NCBI GenBank assembly: GCA_025465405.1 | Contig: JAODNL010000133.1 | Span: forward strand, 1-10,731 | DNA length: 10,731 nucleotides | Direction: 5' to 3' | From: Pseudonocardiales bacterium | GTDB lineage: Bacteria; Actinomycetota; Actinomycetes; Mycobacteriales; Jatrophihabitantaceae | In this document: positions 6,466 through 10,731 of the stretch, one piece after another | Position numbering within the stretch: the first letter of the stretch is position 1 | Layout of the letters: each line of letters begins with the position of its first letter | Program-made: the position numbers and the translations under genes | Notes under the pieces: model-generated | The model's database searches: none | Told to the model about the DNA's origin: nothing | The model's input: only the letters and a program-made list of their open reading frames with translations

Positions 6466-7110
6466 TCACACGCCCACTCCGTCCAGAACCCCGGCCGCGA
6501 CCCGGACCAGTCCTCGGGGCACCCGGCCCGGCAGGCTCCCGCCGGCTGCGCGCAGTGGTGGCAGCACGCCGAGCAGCGGCACGCCGACGAGCTCGGCCGC
6601 CTCCGCCGGCGGCAAGCCGCCACGCCGCACGAGGACGCCTGTGTGTGCCGCTCCGAGCCGATCGAGAACTGCGCGCGCGGCGATCACGCCACGCAGGTCA
6701 CCGTCGACGACCTGAACGACCAGCGTGCAGTGCGCGACCGCCGCGTCGCGCTCCGCGCACGGCCCGCGCGGCAGGTCGAGCACGACCGTCCCGAGCTCGG
6801 ACGCCGCGCCGACGACCTGGTCGACGGGCGCCGGCTCGATATCGGGCGCATCGGCAGCAAGGACGGCTACCGGTCCCCAGCGCGGGAGCCCCGCGGCCAG
6901 CACCTCGGGGTCGAGCCACCCGCCGCGCAACCGCAGCGCCGACCACCGCGCGCCGGGCACGTCCTCGATCCCCAGCAGGACGTCGATTCCGCCGCTGATC
7001 CAGTCGAGATCGACGAGTACGGCCTCGGCGGAGTCGGCCAGCGCGGCGGCGAACGTGGACGCACCGACACCGCCGCGTCCGCCGATCACACCGAGCACAG
7101 GTCCCGTCAT
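6466..7110 (-). CDS. ssd: CpaE/Ssd-like P-loop (MinD/ParA-superfamily) protein of the Tad locus
   Basis: This 214-residue protein is related to CpaE/TadZ, which localise Tad machines, and to the septum-site-determining protein Ssd (Rv3660c), encoded at the same place in mycobacteria. Residues 10-19 read GGRGGVGAST, a degenerate deviant Walker loop: the signature Lys is Arg12 and the second Lys is Ala17. LVDLD at 32-36 and GGID at 40-43 correspond to the switch I region, and VVLDLP at 109-114 to the Walker B strand. CpaE/Ssd proteins are usually 300 or more residues with an N-terminal receiver-like domain; that domain is absent here. The frame is open upstream to 7323, but the translation there is low-complexity and overlaps the divergent promoter, so ATG 7110 is preferred although its ribosome site is weak. 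ATPase activity is doubtful. It is the first gene of the tad operon. Confidence 0.85.
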   Translation of the reverse strand: MTGPVLGVIGGRGGVGASTFAAALADSAEAVLVDLDWISGGIDVLLGIEDVPGARWSALRLRGGWLDPEVLAAGLPRWGPVAVLAADAPDIEPAPVDQVVGAASELGTVVLDLPRGPCAERDAAVAHCTLVVQVVDGDLRGVIAARAVLDRLGAAHTGVLVRRGGLPPAEAAELVGVPLLGVLPPLRAAGGSLPGRVPRGLVRVAAGVLDGVGV

Positions 7111-7133
7111 GGGTGCCAACCAACCGGGTGCCA
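7111..7133. repeat. 8-bp direct repeat GGGTGCCA at the ssd start
   Basis: GGGTGCCA occurs at 7111-7118 and 7126-7133, 15 bp apart, directly upstream of the ssd ATG. Read on the ssd strand it is TGGCACCC, one copy abutting the ATG. It could be an operator controlling the tad operon or chance; no promoter hexamer is clear beside it. Confidence 0.35.
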
Positions 7134-7162
7134 CCGACGCGGCAGCACGCCCATTGGGAGCC

Positions 7163-7189
7163 TGTGGACAACTGCTCGCCTGTGGACGG
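7163..7189. promoter_or_regulatory. pair of DnaA-box-like sites in the ssd/HAD divergent region
   Basis: TGTGGACAA at 7163-7171 is the exact reverse complement of TTGTCCACA, the DnaA box of high-GC actinobacteria. A second copy, TGTGGACGG at 7181-7189, matches 7 of 9 positions, in the same orientation with a start-to-start offset of 18 bp. They lie about 55-80 bp upstream of ssd and 110-140 bp upstream of the HAD gene. Two boxes are too few for an origin; a regulatory role or chance are the options. Confidence 0.5.
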
Positions 7190-7241
7190 CCGATTTGACA
7201 CCGCCGGTGCGCGTCCGGCTGACGCGGCCGCCAACACGGAC

Positions 7242-7261
7242 CCGGACGCCAACGCGTCCGG
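7242..7261. promoter_or_regulatory. inverted repeat CCGGACGC-N4-GCGTCCGG upstream of the HAD gene
   Basis: CCGGACGC (7242-7249) and GCGTCCGG (7254-7261) form a perfect 8-bp inverted repeat around CAAC. A further GCGTCCGG lies at 7211-7218, and two more CGGACGC-like units at 7262-7275. The palindrome sits about 28 bp upstream of the -10-like hexamer, where an activator or repressor dimer could bind. GC-rich composition makes some such repeats expected. Confidence 0.4.
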
Positions 7262-7288
7262 CGGACGCGGACGCCAAGCAAAGATCCG

Positions 7289-7294
7289 TATCCT
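7289..7294 (+). promoter_or_regulatory. -10 hexamer TATCCT for a leaderless HAD transcript
   Basis: TATCCT matches the actinobacterial TANNNT -10 pattern and ends 7 nt before the GTG at 7302. That places the transcription start at or next to the start codon, the usual geometry of leaderless genes. No Shine-Dalgarno precedes the GTG, which agrees. No convincing -35 is seen 17 bp upstream. Confidence 0.5.
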
Positions 7295-7301
7295 CGGCCA
7301 C

Positions 7302-8117
7302 GTGAACCCGCAGCAGGCAGCACGTCCGACTGCCGCGTTCTTCGACCTGGACAAGACGATCATTGCCAAGTCGAGCGTGCTGGCGTTCGGGCGGCCGTTC
7401 TACCAGAGCGGTCTGCTGAACCGCCGAGCCGTGCTGCGCAGCGCGTACGCCCAGTTCGTCTTCGCGCTGGCCGGCGCGGATCACGATCAGATCGAGCGGA
7501 TGCGCGCCTACCTAACCGCCATGTGCACAGGGTGGGACATCGCGCAGGTCCGCGACATCGTCTCCGAGACGCTGCACGAGATCATCGACCCCATCGTGTA
7601 CGACGAGGCCGTGGAACTGATCGGCGAGCACAAGCGGGCGGGGCGTGATGTCGTGATCGTGTCGTCGTCCGGCGAGGAGGTCGTCGCGCCGATCGGAGCG
7701 ATGCTCGGCGCGGATCACGTGATCGCCACCCAGATGGTGGTCGAGGACGGCAAGTACACGGGCGAGATCGGCAGGTACGCGTACGGCCCGGAGAAGGCAG
7801 TCGCCATCCGGGAGCTCGCGGCCGATCGCGACTACGACCTCGCCGAGTCCTACGCCTATTCGGACTCGGCGACCGACGCCCCGATGCTCGAGGCGGTGGG
7901 TCACCCGTTCGCCGTCAACGCCGACCGGGCGCTGCGCAAGATCGCGGCCGAACAAGGCTGGCCGATGCTGACGTTCTCAAACGCTGTTCCGCTGCGCGAG
8001 CGGATCTCCGGCCTGAGGCCGCAACATCCGGCCGCCGCTGCGACGGTGGCCGGCGCGGGTGTCGCAGCCGCCGGACTGCTCTGGTACGCCTCCCGACGGC
8101 GGGCCGCACGGAGCTGA
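7302..8117 (+). CDS. HAD-IB family hydrolase (SerB-like phosphatase) with C-terminal membrane anchor
   Basis: This 271-residue protein is a probable phosphomonoesterase of the HAD subclass IB, the group that contains phosphoserine phosphatase; its substrate is unknown. Motif I is FFDLDKT, with the nucleophile and acid/base Asp at residues 15 and 17. Motif II is VIVSSSGEE (Ser at about 121-123), the motif III Lys is Lys165 in GPEKAVAIREL, and motif IV is YSDSATDAPML (Asp188, Asp192). All catalytic positions are intact. The C-terminus has a hydrophobic helix (about 245-263, AATVAGAGVAAAGLLWY) followed by SRRRAARS, a tail anchor with its basic end likely cytoplasmic. GTG 7302 is chosen because homology starts soon after it and a TATCCT lies 7 nt upstream; ATG 7113 would add 63 low-complexity residues. 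It is divergent from ssd, as Rv3661 is from Rv3660c. Confidence 0.92.
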   Translation: MNPQQAARPTAAFFDLDKTIIAKSSVLAFGRPFYQSGLLNRRAVLRSAYAQFVFALAGADHDQIERMRAYLTAMCTGWDIAQVRDIVSETLHEIIDPIVYDEAVELIGEHKRAGRDVVIVSSSGEEVVAPIGAMLGADHVIATQMVVEDGKYTGEIGRYAYGPEKAVAIRELAADRDYDLAESYAYSDSATDAPMLEAVGHPFAVNADRALRKIAAEQGWPMLTFSNAVPLRERISGLRPQHPAAAATVAGAGVAAAGLLWYASRRRAARS

Positions 8118-8461
8118 CTGCGGCCGCCGACGAACCCGTGCCGACACTCCAGACAGGGGTTGCATATAGATCAGGTCGGGCGTCAAATACGACTACGGAT
8201 GAGGTCCGTCCTGGCGGTCCAGCCCCCAACGAACCTCACCCCGCACGGACGAACGGGCACCCACGCGGCGAACCCACCACGCAACAGGTGAGTCGACGCG
8301 GACCGCGAGATCTGTCGGCCCGCGCCTGACGTACACGCAAGGGCACGCCTGGTAACCCGACGCCCGTGCCGGCGGCGTCGCGGCTTGTCGCGACGCCGTC
8401 ACTCTGTGGCGTCTCGGGCCCGTCACCAGGCAGCGTCGCGACGCCGTGACTCTGGGGCGTC
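8118..8461. other. 344-bp convergent intergenic region, no credible gene
   Basis: This is the gap between the converging HAD gene and the Fic-like gene. It contains a relatively AT-rich patch at about 8159-8200, a GC hairpin at 8373-8398, and most of a 48-bp-offset duplication that runs into the 3' end of the Fic-like gene. A plus-strand frame at 8138-8329 has no ribosome site and a composition like random GC-rich sequence, so I do not call it. I saw no tRNA-like fold. Confidence 0.7.
8373..8398. terminator. candidate bidirectional terminator hairpin
   Basis: CGGCGTCGCG (8373-8382) and CGCGACGCCG (8389-8398) form a perfect 10-bp GC stem around the loop GCTTGT. It sits between two convergent genes, 64 nt past the Fic-like stop and about 255 nt past the HAD stop. 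There is no T-run on either side, so it is not a canonical intrinsic terminator. U-less hairpins are often proposed as terminators in actinobacteria. Confidence 0.45.
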
Positions 8462-8470
8462 TCAGGACCG
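8387..8470. repeat. imperfect direct duplication (48-bp offset) at the 3' end of the Fic-like gene
   Basis: About 36 bp starting GTCGCGACGCCGT at 8387 recur at 8435 with four mismatches, an offset of 48 bp. The right copy includes the gene's stop codon (8462-8464) and its last two codons; in the left copy the stop triplet is changed (TCA to TCG on the plus strand). The right copy also contains a 12-bp palindrome GCGTCGCGACGC at 8433-8444, and the left copy supplies one arm of the hairpin at 8373-8398. Confidence 0.85.
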
Positions 8471-9208
8471 CGCGATCGCCTCGCAGACCGCCGTCGCCTC
8501 GCGCGCTCCGGCGACGATCGCATCGGCGCAGTGCCGCAGCCACGCGGTGACGCCTTCTGGCGTGCCGTCCCGGTAGGACGCGAGCGCGGCGTCGTAGTCC
8601 GCGCGCAGCTCGCGGTGCCCCGCCTCGACGACGACGAGCGATTTCGGGTCCAGCCCCCGTTCGATGAGGGTGAGCCGGACGGCCGCGCGTGCCACCAGGC
8701 CGGACGCCGGCGCGAAGGCGTCCAGCGCGAGAATCTCGCCGTGCACGATGCCGGCAACCACGACCGCGGGGGCGGACGTCGCGGCAAGCACGGCGGCGAG
8801 CGTGCCCATCCGCGCCGCGACACCGACGGCCGGCGACGGTCGGCCGAGCAACTCGGTGTCGGTGACGAGGTCGGCGGCGGCGAGCGCATGCAGTCGCGCC
8901 AACGCCTGACGGGGAGCCCGGGTCCAGGTGTCGGCCAGGCCGCCGAGCGCGGACTGGGCCCGCAACGCGCCCTGCACGAGCGGGTCGGACGCGGCGGCGC
9001 CTGAGCGCACGTCGTCGAGCGAGACTTCCGCCCCGGACAGCCAAGCCGACGCCCACGCCCCCCGCAGCGAGGACTCCGCCGAGACATCGGCGGACCGGCG
9101 GCGCAGCGTGCGGTTCCCGAGCAGCGCGTCCACTGCGCCGCGTGCCTCCGCTACTCCATCCGCGACGCCCGGGAGCTCGAGCAACGGGGCCAGCGGGTCG
9201 GCAGTCAC
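8462..9208 (-). CDS. conserved actinobacterial protein resembling a degenerate Fic domain (Rv3662c-like position)
   Basis: This 248-residue cytoplasmic protein occupies the same position and strand as Rv3662c relative to Rv3661. Residues 156-174 (HGEILALDAFAPASGLVAR) align by eye with the Fic core H-x-E...HPFxxGNGRxxR. The catalytic His is Asp163, GNG has become ASG, and the first motif Arg is Leu. The following AAVRLTLIERGLDPKSL resembles the helix after the Fic motif. Upstream, SAWLSGAEVSLDDV (from about residue 54) matches the class II Fic inhibitory helix (S/T)xxxE(G/N) with the Glu replaced by Ser. The segment TWTRAPRQALARLHALAA resembles the linking helices of Fic proteins. AMPylation activity is therefore unlikely; a Fic-fold scaffold role is inference. 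GTG 9208 is chosen because TAGCGT (9222-9217) lies 8 nt upstream, a leaderless pattern. No database search supports the Fic reading, so function stays open. Confidence 0.8.
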   Translation of the reverse strand: MTADPLAPLLELPGVADGVAEARGAVDALLGNRTLRRRSADVSAESSLRGAWASAWLSGAEVSLDDVRSGAAASDPLVQGALRAQSALGGLADTWTRAPRQALARLHALAAADLVTDTELLGRPSPAVGVAARMGTLAAVLAATSAPAVVVAGIVHGEILALDAFAPASGLVARAAVRLTLIERGLDPKSLVVVEAGHRELRADYDAALASYRDGTPEGVTAWLRHCADAIVAGAREATAVCEAIARS

Positions 9209-9264
9209 GACGCCGAACGCTAGCCGAGTTGCCTGAAGGACTTGATGGGGCGTACACCTCCAGC
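9209..9264. promoter_or_regulatory. 56-bp divergent promoter between the Fic-like gene and the S53 peptidase
   Basis: On the minus strand TAGCGT (9222-9217) lies 8 nt before GTG 9208. On the plus strand TTGCCT (9229-9234), 18 bp, then TACACC (9253-9258) lies 6 nt before GTG 9265. Neither start has a Shine-Dalgarno, so both genes may be leaderless. With so little room the two -10 regions would share the same control DNA. The hexamers are imperfect, so the exact sites are uncertain. Confidence 0.4.
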
Positions 9265-10731
9265 GTGGATACAAACCGAAACAATCCGGACGATCTCGAC
9301 CTCCGCCCATTGCCCGGCAGCGAGCGCCCACCCGCGCCGGACGCGCAGCCGCTGGCCCAGCCGCTCGACCCCCAAGCGACGCTCGAGGCGACGCTCGTGC
9401 TGCGCCGGCAGGGCGACGGGCCGCCCGGCGCTGGCGCCGATCCCGACGAGCTCAGGACCGTCGTCGACACGTTGCAAGGTCTCGGCGTGAGCGTCGTCTC
9501 CGCCGACGCGCCGTCCCGACGGGTGCGGGTGTCCGGGACCGTCGCGGCGCTGAGCCGGGTGTTCGGCGCGCAACTGGAGCAGGCCGAAAGCCAGGCACCG
9601 AGCGGCAACCGGGTGACGCACCGACACCGCACCGGTGGGCTCAGCGTGCCGGCCGCACTGGACGGGATCGTCGTCGCGGTGCTCGGCCTGGACAACCGGC
9701 CGCAGGCTCGCGCGCAGTTCCGGGTCGCCGCGGCGGCCGCGGTCACGACCAGTTACACGCCGCTGCAACTCGGCTCGATCTACCGCTTCCCCCCAGGCAC
9801 CGACGGCACGGGGCAGACCATCGCGATCATCGAGCTCGGCGGTGGGTACGGCCAGTCCGACCTGGACGCGTATTTCTCCGGGCTCGGCATCACCGCCCCG
9901 TCGGTGACCGCGGTCGGCGTCGACGGTGCGGCGAACCAGCCGGGCAAGGATCCGCAGGGCGCCGACGGCGAGGTCCTGCTCGACATCGAGGTCGCGGGTG
10001 CGCTTGCACCCGGTGCGCGGCTGGTCGTGTACTTCGCGCCGAACACGGACGCCGGCTTCCTAGACGCGGTCAGCGATGCGGCGCACGCGACGCCGGCGCC
10101 GGCGGCCATCAGCATCAGCTGGGGCCAGAACGAGGACCTGTGGACGGCGCAGGCGCGGTCGGCGATGGACGGCGTCTTCGCCGACGCGGCTGCGCTGGGG
10201 GTCACCGTGACGGCGGCCGCCGGGGACAACGGCAGCGCGGACGGTGCGACCAGTGGCGACCACGCCGATTTCCCGGCGTCGAGCCCGCACGTGCTCGCCT
10301 GCGGCGGCACAACGCTGCAGGCCGACACCTCGACGGCCACGATCTCGTCGGAGACGGTGTGGAACGGCGGTGCCTCCGGTGGCGCAACCGGTGGAGGCGT
10401 CAGCGACGTCTTCTCGCTGCCGGCGTGGCAGTCCTCGGTCGGCGTTCCGGCTCCGGGTCGCGTTGCCGCGGCCGCAGGACGGGGCGTTCCCGACGTCGCA
10501 GGGAACGCGGATCCCAGCACCGGATATCAGGTGCTGGTCGACGGAACTCGCGCCGTATACGGAGGGACGAGCGCAGTGGCGCCGCTATGGGCGGCGTTGA
10601 TTGCCCGGCTCGCTCAGGCGACGGGCCGCTCGTTCGGCCTGCTGTCCGAGGCGCTGTATCGAGGCGTTGCCGCCGGGCAGCCGGCGCCCGGACTTCGCGA
10701 CGTGACGCAGGGATCCAATGGGTCGTTCTCG
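9265..10731 (+). CDS. S53 family serine-carboxyl peptidase (sedolisin/kumamolisin-type), 3' end outside window
   Basis: At least 489 residues are present and the gene runs off the right edge. S53 enzymes are acid-active endopeptidases made as proenzymes. Residues about 15-150 form the pro-kumamolisin activation domain (LRPLPGSERPP, then EATLVLRRQ and RRVRVSGTVAALSRVFGAQL). The mature domain begins near SYTPLQLGSIYRFPPGTDG (about 163). Catalytic residues by family pattern are Glu236 and Asp240 in GEVLLDIEVAGA, oxyanion Asp321 in AAAGDNGS, and nucleophile Ser436 in GGTSAVAPLW. Their spacings (4, 81, 115) match kumamolisin (E78, D82, D164, S278). Asp479 in LRDVTQGSNG is probably the first calcium ligand; the rest of that site lies beyond the window. 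There is no classical signal peptide, as is also true of kumamolisin itself. GTG 9265 is in frame and begins just before the conserved pro-region; it lacks a Shine-Dalgarno. It is divergent from the Fic-like gene and not evidently tied to the Tad locus. Confidence 0.93.
   Translation, partial: MDTNRNNPDDLDLRPLPGSERPPAPDAQPLAQPLDPQATLEATLVLRRQGDGPPGAGADPDELRTVVDTLQGLGVSVVSADAPSRRVRVSGTVAALSRVFGAQLEQAESQAPSGNRVTHRHRTGGLSVPAALDGIVVAVLGLDNRPQARAQFRVAAAAAVTTSYTPLQLGSIYRFPPGTDGTGQTIAIIELGGGYGQSDLDAYFSGLGITAPSVTAVGVDGAANQPGKDPQGADGEVLLDIEVAGALAPGARLVVYFAPNTDAGFLDAVSDAAHATPAPAAISISWGQNEDLWTAQARSAMDGVFADAAALGVTVTAAAGDNGSADGATSGDHADFPASSPHVLACGGTTLQADTSTATISSETVWNGGASGGATGGGVSDVFSLPAWQSSVGVPAPGRVAAAAGRGVPDVAGNADPSTGYQVLVDGTRAVYGGTSAVAPLWAALIARLAQATGRSFGLLSEALYRGVAAGQPAPGLRDVTQGSNGSFS

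Noticed and set aside
7195..7200. TTGACA on the plus strand as a -35 for the HAD gene
   Set aside because: There is no TANNNT hexamer 16-19 bp downstream; the sequence there is GC-rich.
8138..8329. 63-codon plus-strand frame after the HAD gene
   Set aside because: No ribosome site or domain; composition matches non-coding GC-rich sequence.
8193..9746. 517-codon minus-strand frame running through the Fic-like gene, the intergenic gap and the S53 gene
   Set aside because: It crosses two well-supported genes in other frames and has an Arg/Ser/Pro-rich shadow composition.
9780..10520. 246-codon minus-strand frame opposite the S53 peptidase
   Set aside because: The plus strand encodes the intact catalytic residues of S53 in this interval; the antisense product is Ser/Pro/Ala-rich with no domain.

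Overview
The window is very GC-rich throughout and reads as actinobacterial chromosome: GTG starts, probable leaderless starts, and large antisense shadow frames. The strongest taxonomic clue is gene order. From about 3.6 to 9.2 kb it runs tadC(-), tadB(-), tadA(-), ssd/cpaE-like(-), HAD-IB hydrolase(+), Fic-fold-like protein(-). From memory this is the order and strand pattern of Mycobacterium tuberculosis Rv3657c to Rv3662c, a block kept in many actinobacteria. The protein sequences look like a soil or plant-associated actinobacterium rather than a mycobacterium; I cannot name the genus.

Layout, left to right. (1) 1-163: a GGTCA pentamer array at the window edge, then a 51-bp tandem duplication covering the 3' end of the next gene. 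(2) 130-3069, minus: a large LuxR-family (LAL/MalT-like) ATPase regulator, preceded on the same strand by a 65-residue basic protein (3120-3317) with a very strong Shine-Dalgarno. (3) 3318-3624: a non-coding stretch with a cluster of CTAAGGG-like motifs. (4) 3625-7110, minus: ssd-tadA-tadB-tadC, the motor and membrane platform of a Flp/Tad pilus or secretion system. tadC carries an in-frame 18-bp tandem repeat. No Flp pilin, TadE/F or prepilin peptidase gene follows tadC here. (5) 7111-7301: a divergent promoter region with a perfect actinobacterial DnaA box, a second weaker box and an 8-bp inverted repeat. (6) 7302-8117, plus: a HAD-IB phosphatase with a C-terminal membrane anchor. (7) 8118-8461: a convergent intergenic region with a strong GC hairpin and a second 3'-end duplication (48-bp offset). 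(8) 8462-9208, minus: a conserved protein that reads as a degenerate Fic domain. (9) 9265-10731, plus: an S53 (sedolisin/kumamolisin-type) pro-peptidase with an intact catalytic set, cut by the window end.

How the parts may work together: TadA would supply ATP hydrolysis to the TadB/TadC inner-membrane platform, and the CpaE/Ssd-like protein would position the machine. The block usually ends with pilin genes; here they are replaced by a regulator module, so the pilin must be encoded elsewhere or the platform serves another substrate. The HAD and Fic-like genes are conserved neighbours whose link to the Tad machine is unproven. The regulator, the 65-residue protein and the S53 peptidase look like lineage-specific flanks.
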